Source of the DNA: Bifidobacterium choloepi
GTDB taxonomy: Bacteria; Actinomycetota; Actinomycetes; Actinomycetales; Bifidobacteriaceae
DNA length: 44,754 bases
Reading direction: 5' to 3'
Assembly (NCBI RefSeq): GCF_010667615.1
Contig: NZ_VYSG01000006.1
Span: forward strand, 1 to 44,754
The translations under genes and the position numbers were made by a program. Below are positions 8,428 through 18,400 of the stretch, piece by piece; the first letter of the stretch is position 1; each line of letters begins with the position of its first letter. The notes under the pieces are model-generated. The model ran no database searches, had not been told where the DNA came from, and saw only the letters and a program-made list of their open reading frames with translations.

Positions 8428-9612
8428 TTACTTCTTCGCGATGAGCTCGTCGGCGCGGCGGCGGGCTTCGGTCTCGACGTCGGTCACTTCGGCGACATTC
8501 TCGAATTCGGGACGGTCGCGCAGTTCGGCATCCATTTCCTCGAGGACCTCGGCGACGGTGTCGACGATGCCGAGGTACGACAGCTTGCCGTCGAGGAATG
8601 CGTGGACGGCCTGCTCGTTGGCCGCGTTGAGGACGGCCGTGTGCTTCTCGGACGCCTTGAGGCACTGGCGCGCGAGGTCGACGGCCGGGAACGCCTCGTT
8701 GTCGAGCGGCTCGAACGTCCATTCGGTGGCGTGGCTCCAGTCGCACCCCATCGCGACGTCGGCCATGCGGTCCGGCGAGGACAGGCCGAGCGCGATCGGC
8801 AGCCGCATGTCGGGCGGCGACGCCTGGCAGATCGTCGCGCCGTCGCGGAACTCGACCATCGAGTGGACGATCGACTGCGGATGGACGGTGACGACGATGC
8901 GGTCCGGCTCGATGTCGAACAGGCGGCTCGCCTCGATGACCTCAAGGCCCTTGTTCATCATCGTCGACGAGTTGATCGTGACGACCGGGCCCATGCTCCA
9001 CGTCGGATGGTTGAGCGCCTGCTCGGTCGTGATGTCGACAAGTTCGGCGCGCTTGCGACCGCGGAACGGGCCGCCGGACGCCGTGACGACAAGCCGGGAG
9101 ACTTCGCGGTGGCGGCCGGCGCGCAGCGACTGCCAGATCGCCGAGTGTTCGGAGTCGACGGGGTTGATCTGCGCGTCGCGCACCTGCGCGCTGAACAGCA
9201 GGTGGCCGCCGGCGACGACGGACTCCTTGTTGGCGAGGGCCAGCTGGGAGCCGGCCTTCAGCGCGGCGATCGACGGTTCGAGGCCGATCGAGCCGGTGAT
9301 GCCGTTGAGCACCACCGAGGCGCCCGATGCGGCCAGCGCGCAGACTTCGTCGTGGCCGGCACGGACCTGCGTGTTCGTGGCCCCGGCGGCCTGCAGCGCG
9401 GCGCGCAGCGGCTCGACGGCGGACGGATCGTTCACGACGACGACCGGCACGGCGAACCTGGCGGCCTGCCGGGCGAGCAGCTCGACATGCGCGCCGCCGG
9501 CGGCAAGGCCGGTGACGGCGAAGCGGCGCGGATGACGGCCGATGACGTCGAGCGCCTGCGTGCCGATCGAGCCGGTGGAACCGAGGATGACGACGGAGGA
9601 ATGGTTGATCAC
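8428..9612 (-). CDS. dxr: 1-deoxy-D-xylulose-5-phosphate reductoisomerase
   Basis: Commits deoxyxylulose phosphate to the MEP pathway by NADPH-dependent rearrangement and reduction to methylerythritol phosphate. The 394-residue protein has the NADPH-binding start VVILGSTGSIGTQALDVI, the metal and substrate motif around PVDSEHSAIWQSL, the conserved TASGGPFRGR and WSMGPVVTINSSTMMNKGLEVIEA segments, and the HPQSIVHSMVEF motif. It starts at GTG 9612, whose bases overlap the TGA of the upstream DivIVA-like gene (GTGA), so translation is probably coupled. Confidence 0.96.
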   Translation of the reverse strand: MINHSSVVILGSTGSIGTQALDVIGRHPRRFAVTGLAAGGAHVELLARQAARFAVPVVVVNDPSAVEPLRAALQAAGATNTQVRAGHDEVCALAASGASVVLNGITGSIGLEPSIAALKAGSQLALANKESVVAGGHLLFSAQVRDAQINPVDSEHSAIWQSLRAGRHREVSRLVVTASGGPFRGRKRAELVDITTEQALNHPTWSMGPVVTINSSTMMNKGLEVIEASRLFDIEPDRIVVTVHPQSIVHSMVEFRDGATICQASPPDMRLPIALGLSSPDRMADVAMGCDWSHATEWTFEPLDNEAFPAVDLARQCLKASEKHTAVLNAANEQAVHAFLDGKLSYLGIVDTVAEVLEEMDAELRDRPEFENVAEVTDVETEARRRADELIAKK

Positions 9613-11756
9613 AACGTCGCCTTTCCGTTCGCGGAGTTCGAGCCGTCCGCGGACTGGTCGTCGTCATCGTCGCCGAACGACGGGAACGAGAGATCGGGAA
9701 TGTCGACGTCGAGGCGGTGGCTCTTCACCGACGCGAATGACGTCGCCGAGTCGGCGTCGCCGGACTTGACGGCGGCGTGGCGGCCGGTCGTGACGGCCGA
9801 CGGCGCGTCGGTCATGTCGTCGGTGCGGCGGAACGGCGGCAGGTCGGGAATCGAGACACTGTCGAGCGACGGCAGCGGCGGCAGCTGGTAGTTCGACGTC
9901 GTTTCGTAGGCCGACGACGTCGGCGACGGCGTCTTGCCGATCGATTCGGCCATGCTGGCCAGCGCGGCCAAGTGGCTGTTCTGCTGCGACGATCCTTCCG
10001 GCTTGGCGGCCGGCGCGAAGCTCGGCGGCACGTCGGACGATCCGGCCGACGAGGCGCTGTCCGAAGCCGGCGACGTGGTCGGCGTCGGGGAAGCCGACGA
10101 GGAGGCCGAGGCGGACGGGAACGTCGAGAACGGCGAAACCGACGGGGTTGACGACGATGCCGAGGACGTGAACGTCGGGGACGACGCGGACGTCGATGGC
10201 ACGGACGACGTGGATGACGCTGACGATGCCGAAGCCGACGGGAACGTCGAGAACGGCGAGACCGACGGCGTCGTGGAGGCCGTCGACAATGTCGAGGCGG
10301 TCGACGAAGCCGGCGCGAACGACGGCGCGGGGGCGGCCGAAGACGAGGAGGAAGCGGATGGCGAGGCCGAGTCGGTGTGCGATGCGCCGGTGTGCTGGAC
10401 GGCGGCGTTCGTCGCGGCCGTGCCGCTCGGATAGATCGTGCGCGGAGCCGGCGTGATGTGCGGAATGTCGGCGATGCCGGGCTTGTGCGGTTCGTCCGGC
10501 GACGGCGCGGAGGCGGCGGCCGGGATGCCGTCGACGTCGGCGCCGAGCAGCGAGCTGGCGGACGACGAAGACGTCGCCGGCGAGGACGTCGCCGGGGAGT
10601 TCGAAACCGTGGACGACGGGGCGGCGTGCGAGGCGCCGGAGGCCGGCGCGAAGCTCGGCGGCACGTCGGCGCCGAACGGGTTGTAGGCGGCGGTCTGCGC
10701 GTCGGGGCCAGCATGGTCCGGTTCGTCGGACACGGCGGAGGCCGCGGTCGTCGCGGCCAGGCCGGCGAGGCCGGCATAGCCGGTTTCGGCCGAATCGCCG
10801 GACAGCGCGGCAGCGTCGGCGGTGCCGGTGGCAGTCGTGCCGTAGGCCTGCGTGGCCGGGGTCGCGGACTGGTCGAAGATGGCCTGTTCGGCGCGCGAGA
10901 CATCGTCGAACGAATCGTTGCCGTTCGCGCCGGCGTAGGCCTGCGTCGCCTGCAGCGACGCCGAATCGTACGAGCTCGGTGAGCCGGCGGCGAGGCCGGA
11001 CTGGCCGGCGACGACGTTGGCCGCGTCGAACAGCGGCTGCGTGGCCGGCGACTGCGAGACGGCCGGATTCGCGACCATCGGCGCGGCGACGGTCGTCTCG
11101 GCGCCTTCGTAGTCGGCGATGCGGTCGTACGATTCGAGGCGGCTCAGCAGCGCCACGCAGGCGTTGAGGAAGTAGTCGACCTGCCGCTCGTCGTAGCCCT
11201 TCTTGCCCTTGCGCTGCGTGAAGACGGTGTTTGCGACGGCCGAGCTCGTGACGTCCTCGAGCGCCTCGGCATCGTCCGGATCGACGTCGATGCCGGCGGC
11301 GATCTTCAGGTCCAGGCCGGCCTTCTCGATGATGTTGTCGACGACGGTGTCCACCTGCTTGCGGTCGTACGACGGCGCCTTGCCCTCCCCCGGGGCGAAG
11401 CGCTCGCGTTCGGCGCGGTTGGCGTGCGCGGCGAGCTCGCGGTAGAGCTGGTCGGCCTGCGCCTTCCATGCCACGCGGCCGGAACGCTGGATGTCGCGGG
11501 CCGTCTGCTTGTCGACGACGGCGCGCTCGAGCCGCTCGAGCGTGGCGTCGACCTGGGAGATGACGTAGCCGCCCTTGCGCAGGTCGAACGAGACGTTCTG
11601 GATGACGCCCTGCGTGAGGTCCGGATCGTCGTTGTCGTAGCGGGCGTGCGTCTGCTCGAGGAACTCGTCCACCTGCCTGGGATCATAGCCCCACTTGCGC
11701 TTCTTCTCCCGCGCAATGCGGGATGCGCCGTTGTCGGATTGCTGACCCTGCGCCAT
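9609..11756 (-). CDS. DivIVA-like protein with long Ser/Ala/Pro-rich tail
   Basis: A 715-residue cytoplasmic protein. Its first 230 residues contain four DivIVA-type motifs: YDPRQVDEFLEQ, YVISQVDATLERL, YDRKQVDTVVDNI and YDERQVDYFLNACVALL. Such motifs are known from polar growth and division scaffolds. Residues about 230-600 are low complexity, rich in Ala, Ser, Thr and Pro, with internal duplications: TPSVSPFSTFPSASASS occurs twice and DVPPSFAPA at least twice. The C-terminus regains charged segments such as RLDVDIPDLSFPSFGDDDDD. No role beyond a possible scaffold can be claimed. It is immediately upstream of and overlaps dxr; a divergent tRNA-Val lies upstream. Confidence 0.8.
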   Translation of the reverse strand: MAQGQQSDNGASRIAREKKRKWGYDPRQVDEFLEQTHARYDNDDPDLTQGVIQNVSFDLRKGGYVISQVDATLERLERAVVDKQTARDIQRSGRVAWKAQADQLYRELAAHANRAERERFAPGEGKAPSYDRKQVDTVVDNIIEKAGLDLKIAAGIDVDPDDAEALEDVTSSAVANTVFTQRKGKKGYDERQVDYFLNACVALLSRLESYDRIADYEGAETTVAAPMVANPAVSQSPATQPLFDAANVVAGQSGLAAGSPSSYDSASLQATQAYAGANGNDSFDDVSRAEQAIFDQSATPATQAYGTTATGTADAAALSGDSAETGYAGLAGLAATTAASAVSDEPDHAGPDAQTAAYNPFGADVPPSFAPASGASHAAPSSTVSNSPATSSPATSSSSASSLLGADVDGIPAAASAPSPDEPHKPGIADIPHITPAPRTIYPSGTAATNAAVQHTGASHTDSASPSASSSSSAAPAPSFAPASSTASTLSTASTTPSVSPFSTFPSASASSASSTSSVPSTSASSPTFTSSASSSTPSVSPFSTFPSASASSSASPTPTTSPASDSASSAGSSDVPPSFAPAAKPEGSSQQNSHLAALASMAESIGKTPSPTSSAYETTSNYQLPPLPSLDSVSIPDLPPFRRTDDMTDAPSAVTTGRHAAVKSGDADSATSFASVKSHRLDVDIPDLSFPSFGDDDDDQSADGSNSANGKATL

Positions 11757-11923
11757 AAGCTACCATCCTCCCTAAGGCTTCGCGTATACGCTCCAGATTA
11801 CGTGATTCATACGACTCTGGGAAATCATTTGAGTACCGACACGCATGATAACGCCGATTTTTTGGCGACGGCACAAGAGCGCCCCGAAAACGTCCAACAA
11901 TCATGTAAAGTGGTGCGGTGCAC

Positions 11924-11997
11924 GGGCGATTAGCTCAGTTGGTTAGAGCGCCACCTTTACACGGTGGATGTCAGGGGTTCGAGTCCCTTATCGCCCA
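11924..11997 (+). tRNA. tRNA-Val (anticodon TAC)
   Basis: Acceptor arms GGGCGAT and ATCGCCC pair, followed by the discriminator A. The D arm has GCTC...GAGC, the anticodon stem is CCACC/GGTGG around the loop TTTACAC (anticodon TAC at 11958-11960), and the T arm has the TTCGAGT loop between AGGGG and CCCTT. The full CCA end is not encoded. It reads valine GTA and GTG codons. Confidence 0.97.
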
Positions 11998-12033
11998 CCC
12001 TACTTGTTCATGACATGACAAGGGAAGACAAAA

Positions 12034-12061
12034 CGCCCCGGCAATGGTCATTGCCGGGGCG
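12034..12061 (-). terminator. terminator of the DUF3052 gene, between it and tRNA-Val
   Basis: A perfect 12-bp stem (CGCCCCGGCAAT and ATTGCCGGGGCG) with loop GGTC. On the minus strand it is followed by TTTTG, which suits the DUF3052 transcript. On the plus strand it is followed by a weaker T-rich stretch and may also end the tRNA transcript. Confidence 0.8.
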
Positions 12062-12080
12062 AATCGTTTCAAGAATCCAA

Positions 12081-12503
12081 TCAGTCGGCGCGACCCTTGC
12101 CAAAGGCGCGCAGGTGGATGCCGTTCCAGTCAGCGCTCACGGTGAACGGCGTCGAGGCGTTCATGCCGGCCGTCTTCGCGGCGGACTGGATCGTCGTCGA
12201 GCTGGCGGCCCCCTCGCGGCCCGGCTTCGGCGTCAGCACCCAAAGCGGTCCGTCCTGGCCGAGCACGGCATACGCGTCGACGATCGTGTCGGACAGGCCG
12301 TCTTCGTCGTCGCCGTCGCGCCACCAGATGATGACGCCGTCGACGGCGCCGTCATAGTCTTCGTCGACGAGCTCTTCGCCCGTCAGGTTCTCGATCTTCT
12401 CCCGGATAGAATCGTCCACGTCGTCGTCCCACAGCCACTCCTGGACAATGTCGCCTGCGTGGAAGCCGAACTCTTCGGCCTTGTTAGATGCTGTCTGATT
12501 CAC
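12081..12503 (-). CDS. DUF3052 family protein
   Basis: A 140-residue acidic protein of the actinobacterial DUF3052 family; function unknown. Recognisable segments are GFHAGDIVQEWLWDDDVD near the start, a VDGVIIWWRDGDDE strand in the middle and PLWVLTPKPGREG, matching the family's usual length and order. I chose GTG 12503 because it gives the usual N-terminus (a short stretch before AEEFGF). A TTG at 12521 is in frame, but it sits on a TATATT sequence that could be the -10 element of the gene. Confidence 0.8.
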   Translation of the reverse strand: MNQTASNKAEEFGFHAGDIVQEWLWDDDVDDSIREKIENLTGEELVDEDYDGAVDGVIIWWRDGDDEDGLSDTIVDAYAVLGQDGPLWVLTPKPGREGAASSTTIQSAAKTAGMNASTPFTVSADWNGIHLRAFGKGRAD

Positions 12504-12579
12504 AATTCCCGAATATACCAAGAAACCTAAACAGGGACAGTCCGGTTTCGAATTTCGTCAATTCATCTCAGAAAAGCCC

Positions 12580-12620
12580 GATGTCACGAACCCGGGCTCC
12601 CGGCCCGGGTTCGTGACATC
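12580..12620. repeat. GTCAC-type palindromic repeat, copy 3
   Basis: Arms GATGTCACGAACCCGGG (12580-12596) and CCCGGGTTCGTGACATC (12604-12620) are perfectly complementary. It lies between the DUF2342 stop and the DUF3052 start on the same strand. Confidence 0.9.
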
Positions 12621-12645
12621 CGAAAACAGCGGGGAGAAAAACGGG

Positions 12646-14217
12646 CTAGGCCTCGTCGGCGGAACCATCGGTGCCGCCATCGCCAGCCTGTTCGGACGAG
12701 TCGTCGCCGTCCGCGGCATCGCCGCCGTCGGACGAATCGTCATCATCGAACGAATCGTCGCCGGTTTCACCGGCGAGCAGCTTGCTGAACTCGTCGTCCC
12801 AGTCGATCGTCGTGGACGATTCGTCCGTCCCGGCCGCCGCGTCCGCAGCCGAGCCGGTACCCTCGCCGTCCGCAGCCGCGCCGTCAGCCGCCGGCAGGGC
12901 CTCGCCTTCCGGCAGGACCGGCAACATGTCCGGGTGGCCCCACATCGCGTCGCGCGCGACGGTGCCATCGTCCAGCGTGATCCTCTCCCACAGCGCGGCC
13001 GCCTCGCGCATCCGCTTCGGCCGCAGCTCGAGGCCCATCAGCGCCTCGAACGTGCGCTCGGCCGGACCGCCGACGGCGCGCTCGCGGCGCGTCATCTCGC
13101 GCAGCTGCTCGATGTGCGGGATGTGCGCCATGCCGGCGCGCCAGACCACGCAGTCCACCCAGCCCTCGACGAGCGCGAGCAGCGTCTCGATCGAGCGCAT
13201 CGCCTCCTTCTGCTCCGGCGTGTCCGCAATGCCGACGTTCGTCAGGTTGACGGCGCCGGACAGCGCCTCCGGATCGAGCGCGCCGGCCTCGCGCAGCTGT
13301 TCCTCCATCGCGTCGAGGTCGATCGTGATGCCGCGCGCGTACTTGCCGATCAGCGCCTCGAAGCGCGGCATCAGCCACGGCACCGCCGCATACAGCCTCG
13401 CGTAGGCGGCCTCGTGCAGCGCGAGGAACTCGGTGACCTCGGCGACGTCGATGTCGAGCGACTTCGCGTACTCCTCGACGTTCTGCATGATCAGGCCGCC
13501 GGCCGGATTCTTCAGCAACGCCAGGCCCTGGTCGTAGCTGCCGCGCACCTCGTGACTCAGCGCGCCGGCCGCCTGGCCGAGCTGCATCGCATACGACGTC
13601 GTCGCGAACAGCTTCATCAGCTGCTTCGGGTCCTTCATGCCCTCGGGAATCTGGATCGGCACCGGGCCGGCGAACATGCCGGTGATCTCGCCGTCGATGT
13701 CGCCCAGGCGGTCGGCGATGACGGCCGTCAGCGCGTCGTTCATCGACTTCGCGACCGGCGCGGCAATGTCGGCCCACTTGTCGATCGTCCCCTCCACCCA
13801 GTTCGCGCGCGTCAACGCATCGGCCTCGCCGGCGACCGGGTCGAACTCGCAGGCCGTGTCCAGCCACAGGTTGACCTCGCTCATCGCGCGGCGTTCCATC
13901 ATGCCGTCGGCGGCGGAGACAATCCGCTCGCTGCCGGCACCGCTCGCCTGCTGCAGCGCCAGCGACTTCGCGAGCTTGACGTTGATCGGCCCGTCGTCGA
14001 CGGCTTCCTGCATGCCGCCGAACGTGCCGAGGCCACCGGCCGACATCGCCGTCATCATCGCCTGCATCTGTGCCGGATCCGGCAGCTCGGACGGATCCTG
14101 GCTGAGCAGCTGCTCGCGGATCTGCGGGGGCAGCTGCTGGATCTGGCTCCATGCCATCTCGCCCTGGACGGGACCGAAGCACTTGATGAGCCACTCGTGA
14201 ATTGCATTGTCGTCCAT
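12646..14217 (-). CDS. DUF2342 family (zinc-metalloprotease-like) protein with degenerate HExxH
   Basis: A 523-residue protein of the actinobacterial DUF2342 family, often named zinc-dependent metalloprotease or F420-biosynthesis-associated protein. The family segments are visible: SHEVRGSYDQGLALL, the helix LALHEAAYARLYAAVPWL near 265-282, and the C-terminal RRERAVGGPAERTFEALMGLELRPKRMREAA. The expected HExxH zinc motif reads HEAAY here (residues 268-272), so the second His ligand is missing and activity is doubtful. The last 85 residues are an acidic Ala/Asp/Ser-rich tail. It is divergent from an S16-type protease gene, a pairing also known from Mycobacterium (Rv3195/Rv3194c), which suggests a joint role. 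Confidence 0.8.
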   Translation of the reverse strand: MDDNAIHEWLIKCFGPVQGEMAWSQIQQLPPQIREQLLSQDPSELPDPAQMQAMMTAMSAGGLGTFGGMQEAVDDGPINVKLAKSLALQQASGAGSERIVSAADGMMERRAMSEVNLWLDTACEFDPVAGEADALTRANWVEGTIDKWADIAAPVAKSMNDALTAVIADRLGDIDGEITGMFAGPVPIQIPEGMKDPKQLMKLFATTSYAMQLGQAAGALSHEVRGSYDQGLALLKNPAGGLIMQNVEEYAKSLDIDVAEVTEFLALHEAAYARLYAAVPWLMPRFEALIGKYARGITIDLDAMEEQLREAGALDPEALSGAVNLTNVGIADTPEQKEAMRSIETLLALVEGWVDCVVWRAGMAHIPHIEQLREMTRRERAVGGPAERTFEALMGLELRPKRMREAAALWERITLDDGTVARDAMWGHPDMLPVLPEGEALPAADGAAADGEGTGSAADAAAGTDESSTTIDWDDEFSKLLAGETGDDSFDDDDSSDGGDAADGDDSSEQAGDGGTDGSADEA

Positions 14218-14281
14218 CGGGACCCCCTGTTTAGAAACCTACTCGCATCCTAACGTCTGTCACCGCCATATTATTGGAATC

Positions 14282-15208
14282 ATGTCGAATATGCACTCAA
14301 AACGCGCACAGGACTCGTCCAAGGCGCAGGAGACGGAATTTTTGCACGATTCTTCCGTCACCGACGGCCCCGATGTCCGGACATCCGACAGGCAGCACGG
14401 GCGAATCGTCCGCTATTTCCAGGGCCGTCCGAAGCGGTACTTCGTCGGCCTGTTCGCCGTCGTGCTCGCCGTCATCATCCTCGTGTGCCCGAGTGCCTAT
14501 GTCATGGAGATGCCCGGCCCGACCGAGAACGTCCTCGGCAAGGACGGCGACACCGAGATCATCCAGGTGACCGGCGTCAAGACGTACGACGATCCGGGCC
14601 AGCTGCGCCTCGTCACCGTCAACGCGTCGGGCGTGCCCGGCTATCCGGTCACGAATGCCCAGATTCTCTACGCGTGGCTGAACAAGGAAATGATGGTGCT
14701 GCCGCGCGAGGCCGTCTTCGACACCACGCAGACGGCCGAGCAGTACGAGGCGCAATCGAGCAAGCAGATGAGCGATTCGCAGGACTCGGCGATCACCGCC
14801 GGCCTGGACTTCGCGAAGTCGCTGGGCATCGACGTGTCCGACGCGAAGGTGACGATGCACGTCGACGACATCGGCGGCCCGTCCGCCGGCATGATGTACG
14901 CGCTCGGCCTCGTCGACATGCTCACGCCGGCCGAGGAGACCGGCGGGCTGACGATCGCCGGCACCGGCACGATCGACGACGACGGCAACGTCGGCTCGAT
15001 CGGCGGCATCGCGCTCAAGATGATCGGCGCGAAGCGCGACGGCGCCACGTGGTTCCTCGCGCCGGCCGCCAACTGCAGCTCCGTCGTCGGCAACGTGCCG
15101 GACGGCCTCAACGTCGTCAAGGTGAGCACGCTGTCCGAAGCCTACGCCGCCCTCGTCAAGATCGGCGAAGGCGAAGGCTCGACCCTCGCCACCTGCTCGG
15201 CCAGCTAG
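14282..15208 (+). CDS. membrane-anchored S16 (Lon-type) serine protease, YlbL-like
   Basis: A 308-residue protein with a cytoplasmic N-terminus, one membrane helix near residues 52-70 and an extracytoplasmic Lon-type proteolytic domain. The Ser-Lys dyad is visible as GGPSAGM (Ser201) and GGIALKMIGAK (Lys246). YlbL relatives usually carry a PDZ domain between the membrane helix and protease; here the intervening 120 residues show no PDZ ligand loop, and the protein is shorter than usual. ATG 14282 is preferred because the upstream frame covers the divergent DUF2342 promoter region. The substrate is unknown. Confidence 0.8.
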   Translation: MSNMHSKRAQDSSKAQETEFLHDSSVTDGPDVRTSDRQHGRIVRYFQGRPKRYFVGLFAVVLAVIILVCPSAYVMEMPGPTENVLGKDGDTEIIQVTGVKTYDDPGQLRLVTVNASGVPGYPVTNAQILYAWLNKEMMVLPREAVFDTTQTAEQYEAQSSKQMSDSQDSAITAGLDFAKSLGIDVSDAKVTMHVDDIGGPSAGMMYALGLVDMLTPAEETGGLTIAGTGTIDDDGNVGSIGGIALKMIGAKRDGATWFLAPAANCSSVVGNVPDGLNVVKVSTLSEAYAALVKIGEGEGSTLATCSAS

Positions 15209-15216
15209 GAAAAGAG

Positions 15217-15424
15217 CGCCCTGGAAGGGAGCTGTCGGCGAAGCCGACTGAGGGTCGACCGCACGTCGTCGCGAAGCGACGCGTGCGCGCTGGAACGCAA
15301 GAAGTCCCGTAGGACACAAGTTCTACGGGACTTCCCAACTTCCAGCGCGCTCTCGCCGCCTTCGGCGGCATCGGCGGTCGACCCTCAGCCTCGCTACGCT
15401 CGGCAGCTCCCTTCCAGGGAGCTT
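15217..15424. repeat. large nested palindrome (copy 3 of the CTCCCTC mosaic)
   Basis: Outer arms CCCTGGAAGGGAGCTG (15219 on) and CAGCTCCCTTCCAGGG (to 15421) enclose CTGAGGGTCGACCG/CGGTCGACCCTCAG, then GCGCGCTGGAA/TTCCAGCGCGC, then AAGTCCCGTAG/CTACGGGACTT. Short hairpins such as GTCGGCGAAGCCGAC interrupt the arms. It separates two convergent genes and probably acts as a two-way terminator. Confidence 0.85.
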
Positions 15425-15429
15425 CTCCC

Positions 15430-18400
15430 CTAGATCCGGCGCATCAGCGTCAGCGAGGAACCGACGAGGAGGAGACCGAAGGCGGTGACGAACCAGACGA
15501 GCCAGCCGGCCACGCCCGCGCCGCCGGTGCTCGGCAGCTCGTAGTACGGCACCGGCGTGTTGTAGTAGACAACGAACGTCGAGTTCGAGAACAGGCTCGT
15601 CAGGTCGAGCGGCGTGATCGAGGACGCCGCACTGCCGGAGGAGTCGCTACCGGTTTCATCCGCGACGGCGGCGGCTTCGTCGGCAATGGTCACCAGCTTC
15701 GTGTAGTTCGTGCTGCCGTCCCTTGACGACTGCGCGTAGCCGTAGATGTAGTCCTGGTACAGCACGAGCGAGCCCCAGCCCTCGTCAGTGTACAGGCGCA
15801 TCATCTTCTCGCCCGCCTGCGAGAGGATCACGGTCCCGTCATCCGACACGCGCGCATCCTGATCGTCGTTCGGCTTGTAGTCGAAGATCGAGTCGCCTGA
15901 TGCCGGGTCGTATTCGAGGTACGTGATCATGGCCTTGGTCACGTCGTCGGTCTGGGCGTTCGAGATGCCCGGCTCGCCCCGCTGGCCATCATCGACCTCG
16001 AACGAATACATGCCGTAGTGGCCGAGCTCGCCGCTCTTGATGTCGTCCTCGAACCCGGCGAACGTCTTCGAGTAGTTGACGCGCAGCAGCGACGCGATCC
16101 ACGACAGCGACTCGTCGATGATGCCCATCGACGCGAACACGTCAAGCGACTTGACGACGTAGCCCGCGCCGTTGCCGACGATGACGCCGTTGCGATCGCC
16201 GCCGGCGTTCGCGTAGATCGCCGTCGAATGGACCTCGACGAGCGTTGCCTCGGGATTGATCTCGTACTGCACGCACTTCTCGCCGCCGGTCGCGCTCGCG
16301 TCGGCCGTGCAGACCACGGGTGCCGTCGTCTGCCGCAACACGTACCGTCCCTGAAGCAGTCGCCGGAAGTAGTTCGTGCCGTCCTCGCCGACATAATTGT
16401 CCGGATTGTTCTCGTCGAGCGTCGGCTTGACTTGGCTGTCGCCCTTGGCGTTCTTCGCCGGCGAGATCGTGTAGTTTTCGCCGCCGATCGTCACGGCGAT
16501 CTGGCCGGCATTCGGGTAGGCATCGCGGTCGGTCAGCTGGTTGATTTCGTACGATCCGTACGCGGAAATGCGATCTCCGCTCTTGACATTGTTCTCGGGA
16601 TCATCCTCGGGAGCGATGACCCACGCCACGCCCTTCGCGACGGTCGGGTTCGGCTCGACCGGATCCTCGAGCACGATGGTCGTCTCGTCGTCGGCGATGT
16701 AGTAGATCTGCGAAATGTCGTAGCCGTTCTCGTCCGTATCCTCGTTGAGCACCTCGTCGACACTGTACAGCGCGAAGCCGGAGCCGTCGTAGGTCGCCGA
16801 GTCGTCCTGGCCGTCGGTCTTGACCGGCTCCTCGTAGTACGTCTCGTCCCGGAAGATCAGGCGGTTCTCGACGTTTGGCACCTCGATCGTCGCCGACCAC
16901 TGCATCGAGAAGCCGTCGTAGCCGTCGACAATGCCCTTGTGCGAGCGCACGCGGTGCGTGTTATTCTCATCCGCCGTCGCGAGCGAGTCTTCCGACGTGT
17001 AGTAGAACGCGATGAAGTACTGGATATCCTCCAGGAGCGCGTACCCCTTGGGGTCCGACTCCGGATCGTCCAGCACTGCCTGTACTTTCGCGGCAGAGCC
17101 CTCGAAGTAGGTCTGCTCGACGTAGGCGTAGTACTGCGAGGCATAGCCCGGCAGGCCCTCGACGAACACCTGCATGCCGGAGGCGCTGTAGGTGAACACC
17201 GAATTGCCGTAGCCATTGGCTTCCTGCTGCCGTGCGGCCTCAATCGCGCCGGCAAGGCCACGATCCTCCGTCTTGGAGTAGCCGACCTCGTCGTTGCCGT
17301 AGATACGGTCCCAGTCCGCCATCTTGTCGAGGCTGAAGTCGGCGCCGTTGCGCTTGAGGACGACGGCGAACAACGTGCCGTTGGTTGTCATGTCGCCGGG
17401 CGAATAGTAGTTGACGGTACCTCCTGTCGCGCCAGTCGTCTGGTCAACGAGGTACAGCGTGTTCGTCGCCGTCACCAGCGCGTTCGGACTGGCCCAGACG
17501 CCAGTCGAGTACGGGCTTACCGACTGCAGCAGGTCGCCGTCGAAGCGCAGCAACGCCTCGTTGGAGACAGCGTGGTAGCCTTCCGGCACGAGAATTTCGC
17601 GCAGGATGAACTGTTCGCCAAGCATGGTCTTCAATTCGGCGACCGAATACGGCGAGCCATATGGATCATCGAAAATCATCTGTCCGGAGTAGTCGGTCAC
17701 GCCGGTGTATGTCGGCTTGAACAACAGATCCTTGCCCCGATACACATAACCGGCATCGCTGGCGGTCAGGTCGGTAATGACCGTCACATCCTCCGTCGGC
17801 CAGCCGGCGTAGCCGCTGCCGTCGGCGAGCAGGTACTGGTACGAGTTGGTCGTGCTGTCCCACTCGCCGTTGGTCTGGTACGTTGCGAAGACGGCTCCGG
17901 CGAGCGCCTCGCCGTACTGGTCGATCTTCATCAGTGACGTCGTCGGAATCTCGGTGAGGTTCGACTTGAACCACATGTTCGAGTCGCTGTTGCCGCGCTC
18001 GAGGTAGTAGAACTTCAGCGTATGCGTCGTGTTGTCGGCGAACGTGTCAGGGGCGGTGGTGCTCCATTCGCGCTCTTTCTCGAGACCAGCCGCTGCAAAC
18101 TGCGCGCGGATTGTCGTCGTCTTGTCGACAACGGTGCCGTTGTTCCTCGTAATGGAGACGGAACCATCGACGAAGTTGATCTTGACGCCGACCGGATCAT
18201 GAATACCACCGAGGTCGGCGACGAGCACGTCATCGATGTAGATCCAGACGTCGTCGTCGCCGGTGAACTCGAACGTCGTCTCCTGCTTGCTGTTAATGTC
18301 GGCGTAGCCGCCATCCTTCTGGATGAAGCGGGTGACGATGTTGAGACCGAAGTAGTGGTTGAGCACATCGGCATAGCAGCCTTGTCGGTCGTCGACCTCG

